The notes below the pieces were generated by a model. The model had not been told where the DNA came from. It worked only from the letters and a program-made list of their open reading frames with translations, and did no database searches. 37,455 bases of DNA, taken from NCBI GenBank assembly GCA_002296965.1, contig DBIW01000001.1:1-37455 (forward strand). Direction: 5' to 3'. This document shows positions 17,294 through 25,054 of this stretch, one piece after another. The position numbers and the translations under genes were made by a program. Position 1 is the first letter of the stretch. The number at the start of each line of letters is the position of its first letter. The DNA comes from Treponema sp. UBA792 (lineage in GTDB: Bacteria; Spirochaetota; Spirochaetia; Treponematales; Treponemataceae).

Positions 17294-18283
17294 TCAACGT
17301 CCAGAATCCGCCCTGCGTGGTCCGAATTCCCTCTGCCGCGCGCGCAGGCTTTGAACAAGGGCGTTGTCCTTCTCCAGAAGCTCAATCAGATCCCAGTGCC
17401 AGTCAACGTCTGAGGGCGGAAACGGAGCCGGAGGATCAGGAGCGCGCCTGGAATTCTTTTCGCGAACAAGCCGCATGAGGTCATCAGCGGTGTCTCTGTC
17501 GGCTAGACGGACAAGATACGGTCCGCCGGCCATCAGAATCCTTCCGTCCGCGGAGAATTCAGCCTTCTCCTCAAGCTGCGCAGGCGGCGCGATGTTTCTT
17601 ACGGCTCTCCGGCGGCCGGGCGCGCAGGTGAACACCGTTCCGCCCGATACCAGATGATGGGGAATCCTATAGACGGCGCCTCCGTACGTGAATTCCGCGG
17701 AGACGGAATCCGGAGACATATCCGTCTTCCAGTATCTTATCCTGAAGAATTTTCCGTCCGGGGCGGCGACAAGCGAATCAAGCGAGCCAGGAACATCCTG
17801 AACATCCAGTGTGAATCCGCCGGAGACCGCGTTTCCCCTGAGGAAATCAGGATAAATCTCATTGGAGGACGGATTCACCGATGTTCCGCCCGTATAGAAT
17901 TTAAGGAAGATGCGTCCCGAATCAACTGCGGCCGGGACAATGTTTCTGCCTTTTCCCGGATAGTCCATCGTTATCTCCCATACGCCGGAAGAGCCGGACT
18001 CCGCGCCCGAGAACGAGCAAGATATGGACACCGGATTTCTCTGTGCGGCCGCATTGCGGTTCCGGGGATATGCGGCGGAATATCCGTCAGGCTCGGCGGC
18101 GCGGTCATAATACCATCCGTAATACGGCTTCAGGACAATCACCGCCCTGCATCCGCCGTCTCCGTCATCCTCAAAGAAGACGACACGGTCGTTTCCGTCC
18201 CAGATTCCCGACAGCATCTCAGGAACCTCCGCATGAACGGCGGCGGCAGTCAGCAGAAGACAAAGAAAAGCGATTTTACGCAC
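17294..18283 (-). CDS. Secreted protein of unknown function
   Basis: A 329-residue protein that I do not recognise. It begins VRKIAFLCLLLTAAAVHAE, a standard signal peptide with cleavage after AHA-like VHA, so it should be periplasmic or outer-membrane associated, with no lipobox. The body is beta-rich and aromatic (IWDGNDRVVFFEDDGDGG, then VLKPYYGWYYDRAAEPDGYS), with a proline-rich patch near residue 285. No catalytic motif is apparent. The start is GTG 18283, with GAGG five bases upstream overlapping the stop of the galactokinase-like gene (TGAGG); the frame's upstream TTG at 18301 has no ribosome binding site. The coupling to a sugar kinase upstream and closeness to murG suggest an envelope role, which is inference only. 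Confidence 0.7.
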   Translation of the reverse strand: MRKIAFLCLLLTAAAVHAEVPEMLSGIWDGNDRVVFFEDDGDGGCRAVIVLKPYYGWYYDRAAEPDGYSAAYPRNRNAAAQRNPVSISCSFSGAESGSSGVWEITMDYPGKGRNIVPAAVDSGRIFLKFYTGGTSVNPSSNEIYPDFLRGNAVSGGFTLDVQDVPGSLDSLVAAPDGKFFRIRYWKTDMSPDSVSAEFTYGGAVYRIPHHLVSGGTVFTCAPGRRRAVRNIAPPAQLEEKAEFSADGRILMAGGPYLVRLADRDTADDLMRLVREKNSRRAPDPPAPFPPSDVDWHWDLIELLEKDNALVQSLRARQREFGPRRADSGR

Positions 18284-18290
18284 AGAATCC

Positions 18291-19472
18291 TCACGAAACA
18301 ACGGCGCAGGCGCCGTCCGCAGGCTCCACCCTGTAGTATTCCGGATGGAAACCGAAAATTTTCTCGAACTCGGAAAGTTTCCGCTCGAATTTCACGATGT
18401 CGCCGTCACGCATGAACGCATAGAGACACCGGCCGAAGCCTTTTCCCGTTATCCGCCCGCAGGACACAGGATTCCTTATGCTGTCGATGTTTGGCTCAAG
18501 CTCATTTATCCGCTTGAGAAGCCAGTCTATCTCCGGGCAGGATATGTTGTACAGATCCCTCATGCTTCTGTGGCTGTGGTTCACAGCCCTGGCGAAACTG
18601 AAAAAATCCCTGCGCTCAAGTCCGCCGGCAGCCTCAAGCAGGTCGTTATGCTCGTACATTATGCACAGGAGCTTGCGCCGCACATCCTCGCTTACCTCCG
18701 AAAGCTCCTCGTTTATGTCGGCGGAGCTGCTGATATACTGCCAGCCGCCGTACACGCCGTTTTTCCGTTCCCTCAGGTCGCCGAGCATAAGCGCATACTG
18801 CGGCTCGAATATAGATGACTCGTTCCAGACGGAGACATGGGGCACCTTAGTATCGACAAGAACCGCCGTCTTTCCCGCGAAATCGAGCGGAACATAGTCC
18901 CATGAGGAAAGGGAATGGTCGGTTATGATTATGTTTCCTTTTTTTGAGAAGAGCGCGGCATAATTGTCCGCTATATTGTTGTTCATCTGGAGGAAACGCC
19001 GGTTTCCGCGCTCGATCACCTGAAGAAGCTGGCTGTCCGTGCACTGGATGTCAAAAAGCAGCCTGAACGCGACGGCGGACGCGGCCTTTATCGCCGTGGT
19101 TATTCCGAATCCCGCCGACGGAAGAATTCCGCTGAAAATCATGATGTCCATTCCGCCGAGCCCGAATCCGCCCGACTGGTAGCCGTAAATCACAGCCTTC
19201 ACCGCATTGGCCCATCTGTCCTCCCTGCGGAATTTGTTGGACATCAGAGTCGCCCGCTTGCGCTCCCCCAGCTGGACAAAATTGAATCTCAGCGCCGCGT
19301 CATCCCTTCTTGAGGCGGCCACATAGACAGGAAGATTCACCGCCATCGACATGGTTTTATCCTTGAAGAACCAGGAATGTTCACCTATTATATGGAAACG
19401 GCCGGGCGCCCTGACGGTGACCTCCGGTTTCCTGCCGTATTCCGCGGTAAATGCATCTGAAACTGCTTTCAT
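18291..19472 (-). CDS. Divergent galactokinase-like GHMP kinase
   Basis: A 393-residue cytosolic GHMP kinase closest to galactokinase. Motif 1 is VRAPGRFHIIGEH (residues 20-32), but the sugar-binding Asp-Tyr that follows GEHx in galactokinases is replaced by Trp-Phe. Motif 2, usually PxGxGLSSSA, reads LPSAGFGITTAIKAA (118-131). The catalytic aspartate region is NNNIADN, keeping Asp169, followed by YAALFSKKGNIIITDHSL, as in galactokinase. Motif 3 reads GRITGKGFGRC. These changes suggest that the fold and base are kept but the sugar differs. ATG 19472 is chosen; AGGAGAGG lies 12 bases upstream, and an earlier TTG would overlap it. First gene of the cluster leading to murG; not near other Leloir genes. 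The substrate is unknown. Confidence 0.75.
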   Translation of the reverse strand: MKAVSDAFTAEYGRKPEVTVRAPGRFHIIGEHSWFFKDKTMSMAVNLPVYVAASRRDDAALRFNFVQLGERKRATLMSNKFRREDRWANAVKAVIYGYQSGGFGLGGMDIMIFSGILPSAGFGITTAIKAASAVAFRLLFDIQCTDSQLLQVIERGNRRFLQMNNNIADNYAALFSKKGNIIITDHSLSSWDYVPLDFAGKTAVLVDTKVPHVSVWNESSIFEPQYALMLGDLRERKNGVYGGWQYISSSADINEELSEVSEDVRRKLLCIMYEHNDLLEAAGGLERRDFFSFARAVNHSHRSMRDLYNISCPEIDWLLKRINELEPNIDSIRNPVSCGRITGKGFGRCLYAFMRDGDIVKFERKLSEFEKIFGFHPEYYRVEPADGACAVVS

Positions 19473-19500
19473 TATGAATTGCAACCTCTCCTGCTGTTTG

Positions 19501-19529
19501 TTGAATTTTTCACTTTTCGCTGATATAGT
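19501..19529 (+). promoter_or_regulatory. lnt promoter
   Basis: TTGAAT (19501-19506), a 17-base spacer, TATAGT (19524-19529), giving a leader of about 25 bases before ATG 19561 with no Shine-Dalgarno. On the opposite strand a weaker TTAATT-N17-TATATC could serve the divergent galactokinase-like gene. Confidence 0.6.
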
Positions 19530-19560
19530 TCATGTAAACTGTTGAATTAAGAATAATATA

Positions 19561-21369
19561 ATGGTGAAGATTTTACAAGTTTTTTTTTATCCGCTTCTTT
19601 CAGGCCTTGCGCTCTCCGCGGCCATACCAAATGAGATTTTCAAGCTGGGAATTCCGGCTCTGGCTTTTGTCGCCCTGGTTCCGCTCTTCATCTCTATAAG
19701 CGGCTGCGGAAGCTACAGACAGGCGTTCGCGGCAGGATTCATCCAGACCATGACGACCCACCTGTGCTCCAGTTTCTGGCTCGGATTCTTCAAGGATTTT
19801 GCGCTGTTCACGCTCGGAGCATCGGCTCTGGGAACCGCCTGCATCGGAGGCGCGGCCGGACTTCTGCTTTATGTTCCATATACAGGAAAGGCATCCGGAA
19901 ATTCATGCGGAGAATTCTCCGCGGAAAACACATACTACATTCCCCTGAGAATTCTCTGGGCTGCGTCATCATACACGCTGTACGAGTGGGTCAAGTCATG
20001 CGGATTTCTCGGATACCCCTGGGGGACCGTGTCCGCAGCGATGTTCAGATGGCCTGTCATAATGCAGATCGCCGACATCACCGGAACATACGGCATCACA
20101 TTTCTGGCGGCGCTGTCCGCATCATTATGCGCGGAGACATCACGCTCATGCACGAACGCGCTGTATGCGCCGGAGAAGGCACGGCGCGGAATCATGCGCC
20201 AGCTGACATGCTCGGCGCTCGTGTTCTCGGCTCTGATCCTGTCCTCCGTCCTTTACGGCACGTTCCAGTATCTGCGGACAAGGATTCCGCAGAAGACGCT
20301 GACCGCGGTGCTTGTCCAGCAGAACAGCGATCCCTGGAAGAATTCCAGCGACACACAGACCATACTTGACTCCCAGCGGGAGACGGAGATGAGGCTTGAG
20401 TCTCTCGCCGCAGACGGGAAGAAAGCGGAGCTGATTGTATGGAGCGAGGGAAGCCTCAAGTACTATTTTCCCGACAGCCTCGATTATTATGCGGCGAATC
20501 CGGCCGGAAGCCCGCTCATCCCGTTCATAAAAAAGAACGGAATTCCGCTTCTGACAGGAGGCTCCGCCGTAAAGGACAGGGAGACAGGAAAATTCAACAA
20601 CGCCGCGCTCATGTTCGACGGACAGGGCAATCTCCGCGGCTACTACGGGAAAAACCATCTTGTGCCTTTTGCCGAGGCGATTCCAGGAATGGAGAACGAT
20701 ACAATCAGACGGATCATAGGCGGCGCAGTCGGAATATCGGCAGGCTGGACTCCGGGCGACCGTTACACGTTCTTCGACATTCCGTGCAGCTGGTATCCGG
20801 AAAGAATTCTCCCGGTCGCCGAATACATCGACATATCAGAGCCGTTCTCCGTCCAGAAGGAAAAGGAGGCCGCGGCTCCGTCTGTAAGAATCGCGGCTCC
20901 CATCTGTTTTGACGACGCGTTTCCGGACATAATGCGCCCTCTGTTCATGAACGGGGCGGAGGTTTTCGTGAACCTTACGGACGACTCCTGGTCGCTCAAG
21001 GAATCAAGCGAATACCAGCATTTCGCCGTCGCCGCCTACCGCGCGATAGAATACAGGACCACGCTTGTGCGCTCGACAAACGCCGGATATTCGGCCGTGG
21101 TTTCTCCGTCCGGAAAAATCATCGCCGACATGCCGCTGTTCAAGAGCTGCTCCATCGCGGCGGAAATTCCGGTGTACGGGCGCACGGTGACCATATACGC
21201 AAGATTCGGGAACTGGCTTCCGGAAATTCTCGCGATGCTTGCGGCCGTCCGCTGCATCAGGACAAGGCTGGAGTTCCGGAGCAATGACTACATCCCCTCG
21301 GAACGGAAAGAGGGAAAGCGGAGACGGCAGGGCAAGAACGGCAGGAAGCACGGAAAGCGCCCGTCATGA
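19561..21369 (+). CDS. lnt: Apolipoprotein N-acyltransferase
   Basis: A 602-residue inner-membrane enzyme that adds the third acyl chain to the N-terminal cysteine of lipoproteins. The N-terminal ~235 residues contain about six hydrophobic segments; the periplasmic nitrilase-like domain follows, then a final helix near residue 550 and a very basic tail. The catalytic triad is visible: E296 in VWSEGS, K364 in YGKNHLVPF and C449 in AAPICFDD. NLTDDSWSLKESSEYQHFAV matches the family's NDAWFG-type region. It is longer than E. coli Lnt (512) through insertions near 105-125 and 380-440 and the tail. A run of nine T (19580-19588) covers codons 7-10. It makes sense in a genome with many lipoproteins, such as those in this window. 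No Shine-Dalgarno is seen. Confidence 0.92.
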   Translation: MVKILQVFFYPLLSGLALSAAIPNEIFKLGIPALAFVALVPLFISISGCGSYRQAFAAGFIQTMTTHLCSSFWLGFFKDFALFTLGASALGTACIGGAAGLLLYVPYTGKASGNSCGEFSAENTYYIPLRILWAASSYTLYEWVKSCGFLGYPWGTVSAAMFRWPVIMQIADITGTYGITFLAALSASLCAETSRSCTNALYAPEKARRGIMRQLTCSALVFSALILSSVLYGTFQYLRTRIPQKTLTAVLVQQNSDPWKNSSDTQTILDSQRETEMRLESLAADGKKAELIVWSEGSLKYYFPDSLDYYAANPAGSPLIPFIKKNGIPLLTGGSAVKDRETGKFNNAALMFDGQGNLRGYYGKNHLVPFAEAIPGMENDTIRRIIGGAVGISAGWTPGDRYTFFDIPCSWYPERILPVAEYIDISEPFSVQKEKEAAAPSVRIAAPICFDDAFPDIMRPLFMNGAEVFVNLTDDSWSLKESSEYQHFAVAAYRAIEYRTTLVRSTNAGYSAVVSPSGKIIADMPLFKSCSIAAEIPVYGRTVTIYARFGNWLPEILAMLAAVRCIRTRLEFRSNDYIPSERKEGKRRRQGKNGRKHGKRPS

Positions 21370-21394
21370 GCAAAACGGAAACGGAACGCCTCAC

Positions 21395-21424
21395 TTTACA
21401 CCGTCTCAAATAATAGGATATAAT
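21395..21424 (+). promoter_or_regulatory. Promoter of the ankyrin gene, probably leaderless
   Basis: TTTACA (21395-21400), an 18-base spacer, perfect TATAAT (21419-21424). Six bases separate the -10 box from ATG 21431, and no Shine-Dalgarno is present. Confidence 0.6.
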
Positions 21425-21430
21425 TTCCGT

Positions 21431-22861
21431 ATGTCCTTAAAAAACAGACGCAGAGGAATTCTTCATATCATCATGGCGGCGGCCATAGTCTCGTCAGCCG
21501 GGCTGCCGCTCTTCCCGAAAGGAAAGGCGGACACAACGGAGAGCGCACCGCCATCAGCCGCACAGAATGGAAAAAAGGCGGAGCGGGAGCCTGTATTCAC
21601 ATACATCGACGGCAGCGTCCAGACAACCGGAAAAACGAATTTTCCCCAGATAAGATGGTACATATACTACGGCTCGACATTCAACTTCACCGTATACAGA
21701 GGACCGTTCAGAAACAAGAAAAAGACGCTTTCGGTATGGATGCAGGAGAAACTGCCCGTGGGAAACCAGTATTATATAGGAATGAACGGAATTCTCGTCA
21801 CGGACAATCCGTACACCTCGTTCAGCAGGGAGGTCGGCCAGATTGAGGCCGAATACAGCGCCGGCGGCTCAGTGGACGAAAGCGGAGAATTCACGGATGA
21901 ATCGGTGACGGACGAGGAGCTTCTCGCCATATCATCCGAAAGCGGAAACAACAGGCAGAAAATACAGGAGCGGCTGGAACAGCTGGCGTCGCAGCCAGGC
22001 GAAAAGGCAAAGGAAAAACCTGCGGACAGGACAGCTGAACCGGCTCCGGAAAATGACCCTGCCGGTGAGGAGGCTGACTCCGCGGAGAAACCGGAAGACG
22101 AACCCGCAGAAGCCGCTGCGTCTCCGACAGCCACGGATTCCGCACGGAACAGCCGCGGCGGCAGAACCGACTCGGACTACCTTCAGGATTACATAAAGCC
22201 CGCTCCCGACACGCTTCCGCCGGAAAAACTTCCGGAAAGGGAAATTTCAGTGACGGATGAGACTGACGCCGACGGCGTGACGGGACTGATGAGGGCAGCC
22301 AAGACAGGAAACGACTGGAAGATAAAGGCTCTGCTTGGAGCGGGGGCGGAAATCAACGCGAAAGACAAAAACGGATGGACAGCGCTTATGTACGCGTCAC
22401 GCTGGCAGGAGAACCTGAACACCGTGAGCCTGCTTGTCTCCGCAGGAAGCGATGTCAAGGCAGCGGACCAGTTCGGAACGGACGCGCTTGTCCTTGCGGC
22501 CTGCTGGAACGGCAATCCGGACATTCTGCGGAAGCTCCTGGAATTCTACGGAGCGGCGGACAGACAGGTGATGAGGGCGCTGACTCTCGTTCTTTCCGGC
22601 ACGGACACTCAGGAATTCACAGGAACAGAGAAAGTGCGGGTCTTTATGGAGAAAGGAGTTCCGCTCAACATATATCTTGACGGAAGAACGCCGCTCATGT
22701 ATGCGGCGAAATACGGAAAATCAGCGGAAATTCTGGAGATTCTTGTGGAGAACAACGCAGCTGCTGGACTCCGCTCGGCGGAAGGAAAAACCGCATTCGA
22801 CTATGCCATGGAGAATCCCAGGCTTGACACGGAAGAAGTCCACAGAATACTCAACAGATAG
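21431..22861 (+). CDS. Secreted ankyrin-repeat protein
   Basis: A 476-residue predicted periplasmic protein. The N-terminus has basic residues and a hydrophobic core (ILHIIMAAAIVSSAGLPLF), so it is exported or membrane-anchored. Residues 55-135 are a compact aromatic domain (YIDGSVQTTGKTNFPQIRWY) that I do not recognise. Residues ~140-275 are a Glu/Pro/Ala-rich, low-complexity linker. From about residue 280 there are four to five ankyrin repeats, for example GVTGLMRAAKTGNDWKIKAL, NGWTALMYASRWQEN and DGRTPLMYAAKYGKSAEILE. The frame is open 64 codons upstream but overlaps lnt; ATG 21431 follows a promoter directly and starts the signal sequence. The ankyrin part should bind a protein partner; nothing shows which. 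Confidence 0.8.
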   Translation: MSLKNRRRGILHIIMAAAIVSSAGLPLFPKGKADTTESAPPSAAQNGKKAEREPVFTYIDGSVQTTGKTNFPQIRWYIYYGSTFNFTVYRGPFRNKKKTLSVWMQEKLPVGNQYYIGMNGILVTDNPYTSFSREVGQIEAEYSAGGSVDESGEFTDESVTDEELLAISSESGNNRQKIQERLEQLASQPGEKAKEKPADRTAEPAPENDPAGEEADSAEKPEDEPAEAAASPTATDSARNSRGGRTDSDYLQDYIKPAPDTLPPEKLPEREISVTDETDADGVTGLMRAAKTGNDWKIKALLGAGAEINAKDKNGWTALMYASRWQENLNTVSLLVSAGSDVKAADQFGTDALVLAACWNGNPDILRKLLEFYGAADRQVMRALTLVLSGTDTQEFTGTEKVRVFMEKGVPLNIYLDGRTPLMYAAKYGKSAEILEILVENNAAAGLRSAEGKTAFDYAMENPRLDTEEVHRILNR

Positions 22862-22882
22862 AAGCGGAATCAGGAAAAACAG

Positions 22883-23422
22883 ATGCGGATAACGGGCGGA
22901 ACATTAAAGGGAAGAATAATAAAATGTCCTGACGGAGTCATAAGACCGGCGATGGACAGGATGAGGGAATCGGTTTTCGCGATTCTCGGAGACCTCAGCG
23001 GAAAGTCATTCCTTGACCTTTTCTCCGGATCGGGGACAATTGCTGTCGAGGCGGTATCAAGAGGGGCGGCACGCGTCGAGCTATGCGAAAAAGACAGAAT
23101 CAAGATAGGCACCGTTCTTGAGAATGTAGCCATGACGGAGGAATCTCTCGGAATAAAAATCAGATGCCACTTCATGCCCGTGGAATATTTCATCAAAAGA
23201 TGCAGGGACAGCTTTGACTACATTTTCTTTGATCCGCCTTTTCCCTACCGTTACCATTCGCAGCTGGTGGAACAGGCCGACAGGAACGGGCTTCTCACAA
23301 AGTCCGGAACGATTCTTGTGCACCGCCCCTCCGAGCATTTCATGCCTGAGGAAATAGGTTCTCTCAGGCTTGCGGACAGAAGGGTGTACGGACGATCGGT
23401 AGTGGACTTCTACAGATACTGA
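22883..23422 (+). CDS. rsmD: 16S rRNA (guanine966-N2)-methyltransferase
   Basis: A 179-residue SAM methyltransferase acting on the small-subunit rRNA. MRITGGTLKGRIIKCPDG at the N-terminus, RPAMDRMRESVFAIL, the SAM loop FLDLFSGSGTIAVEAVSRGA and the catalytic FDPPFPY are all RsmD hallmarks (the usual text is RPTxDRVRE and DPPF). Length is normal for the family. ATG 22883 has AGGA seven bases upstream and follows the ankyrin gene by 21 bases, so it is probably cotranscribed with it. Confidence 0.93.
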   Translation: MRITGGTLKGRIIKCPDGVIRPAMDRMRESVFAILGDLSGKSFLDLFSGSGTIAVEAVSRGAARVELCEKDRIKIGTVLENVAMTEESLGIKIRCHFMPVEYFIKRCRDSFDYIFFDPPFPYRYHSQLVEQADRNGLLTKSGTILVHRPSEHFMPEEIGSLRLADRRVYGRSVVDFYRY

Positions 23423-23466
23423 AGAAGTTCCAGTCCGGTTTATTTTATTAAATAACGCTAAATTAA

Positions 23467-23495
23467 TTGTGTTTTTTCGGAAACTGTTGTAAACT
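23467..23495 (+). promoter_or_regulatory. Promoter before the 121-residue gene
   Basis: TTGTGT (23467-23472), a 17-base spacer, TAAACT (23490-23495). The predicted start leaves a leader of only about 10 bases before ATG 23512. Confidence 0.45.
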
Positions 23496-23511
23496 CTGAA
23501 AGATTACAGTT

Positions 23512-23877
23512 ATGGATAAAAAAAATCAGGCTCTCCAGATGAATTTCATAAAAACCGTGAAGGACTGCTGTGACGGCGAAGGTCTCATAAAAACGACGGA
23601 CCGGCCCGTAGCCACCCTGAGCGCGGAACAGAAAGCCGTCCTGAACAGGAAGGCCAACGTGATGTTCAACAGCGGAAACATAACTGATGCCGGACGGATA
23701 TTCATAACCACAGGATACTCGGACGGGCTGACGAGAACCGGTGACTATTATATTGAAAAAAACATGAGCCTTAAGGCGCTCAGAATGTATCTGCTTGCGC
23801 ACAACAGACGGAAGGCAGAGCCTATACTGGAGGACATCGCGTCCGTCATATCGTCGGTTCTGAAAGAGGACAACTGA
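23512..23877 (+). CDS. Small conserved-looking protein of unknown function
   Basis: A 121-residue soluble protein, mostly helical by composition, that I cannot assign to a family. It has no signal peptide or membrane segment. The middle (EQKAVLNRKANVMFNSGNIT followed by DAGRIFITTGYSDGL) and the end (SLKALRMYLLAHNRRKAEPI) resemble two divergent TPR-like helical hairpins: tandem helix pairs with Ala/Gly packing residues. It lies 39 bases before a true TPR protein, so the two may act together. It has its own promoter and a clear ATG, and codon use matches its neighbours, so I believe it is a real gene. Confidence 0.65.
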   Translation: MDKKNQALQMNFIKTVKDCCDGEGLIKTTDRPVATLSAEQKAVLNRKANVMFNSGNITDAGRIFITTGYSDGLTRTGDYYIEKNMSLKALRMYLLAHNRRKAEPILEDIASVISSVLKEDN

Positions 23878-23916
23878 CGGCCTGACTTCTTTAAATACAA
23901 AAATGGGGATTTATAA

Positions 23917-25050
23917 ATGGACTCTACAAAAACAGACCAGAACACAGATGAGCAGATGGAATTCATAAGCGATCTTTCCGAGCAGATTTCGGAACTGTCC
24001 AAAAAAGGCTATCAGCTCCTGAAAAAGGACAATACCGAAGGCGCCGCGGCAGCGTTCAACGCCATACTGGCGATAGAAGCCGACAACAACTACGCGCTTG
24101 TAGGACTGGGCGACACGGAACGGAGAAAGAACAACGTTCCTGCGGCGATCGCATATTACGAGAAATGCCTCTCCGTGCATCCGGACAACAACTATGCGCT
24201 GTTCGGGCTGGCCGACTGCTACAAGAGCATGAACAACTTCAGCCGTGCGATTGAAATATGGGAGCAGTATCTTGTCCATGACGAGAAAAACATCACCGTG
24301 ATAACAAGGGTCGCCGACACATACAGGAAACTCCACAACTTCAAAAAATCAAAAAATCTATATCAGAAGGTGCTTGAGATAGATCCGAACAACTCTTACG
24401 CGCTGATAGGGCTGGGGCATCTGAACTATGACTTCAAGGAGTACAAGGACGCGCTTTACTACTGGAACAGGATGTATGAGCATGACAAGGATGCCGCCGA
24501 CATACGTGTCCTGACCGCAATAGGCAACTGCCACAGAAAACTCAAGACTTTCAGCCAGGGAACATTTTATTTTGAGAAGGCCCTGGAAAAAGCCCCGGAC
24601 AATTTCTATGCGCTGTTCGGACTGGCTGACTGCTACCGCGGGATGAACAGGCACAACAAGTCCGTCATATATTGGAACAAAATTCTCAATCTGGATCCGA
24701 ACAACAAGGTCATCCTGACAAGAGCAGGAGACGCATACAGGACGATGGGAGACTACACAAAGGCAGCCGAGTGCTACAACAAGGCTCTGGACATAGACTT
24801 CGACATCTATGCGGCCATAGGACTTGCCCTGATATGCAGGGGCGAAGGCAGATACGAGGAGGCGGCGGAACGGTTCGAATCCCTTCTCAGAAACGATCCC
24901 AAGAACTACAGGATATGCGTCGATCTCGCCGAATGTTATGTCGATATGAGAAGAAAGGATCTGGCGATAAAAGTGCTTGAGAATTTCACAAGGACGGACA
25001 ACAGAAATCAGGCGGTAAACGACCTGCTCGCAAAGCTCAGTCCAAGATAG
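23917..25050 (+). CDS. Tetratricopeptide repeat protein
   Basis: A 377-residue soluble protein built almost entirely of TPR units. About nine 34-residue repeats follow a short acidic N-terminus, with consensus stretches such as NNYALVGLGDTERRKNN, NNYALFGLADCYKSMNN and NSYALIGLGHLNYDFKEY. Several repeats share an unusual (N/D)NxYALxGLxx helix A, showing recent internal duplication. No signal peptide, so it is cytosolic. GGGG lies nine bases before ATG 23917 (GGGGATTTATAAATG). It is followed after four bases by rlmN. TPR solenoids hold protein partners; the partner may be the small helical protein encoded just upstream. Confidence 0.85.
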   Translation: MDSTKTDQNTDEQMEFISDLSEQISELSKKGYQLLKKDNTEGAAAAFNAILAIEADNNYALVGLGDTERRKNNVPAAIAYYEKCLSVHPDNNYALFGLADCYKSMNNFSRAIEIWEQYLVHDEKNITVITRVADTYRKLHNFKKSKNLYQKVLEIDPNNSYALIGLGHLNYDFKEYKDALYYWNRMYEHDKDAADIRVLTAIGNCHRKLKTFSQGTFYFEKALEKAPDNFYALFGLADCYRGMNRHNKSVIYWNKILNLDPNNKVILTRAGDAYRTMGDYTKAAECYNKALDIDFDIYAAIGLALICRGEGRYEEAAERFESLLRNDPKNYRICVDLAECYVDMRRKDLAIKVLENFTRTDNRNQAVNDLLAKLSPR

Positions 25051-25054
25051 CGCG

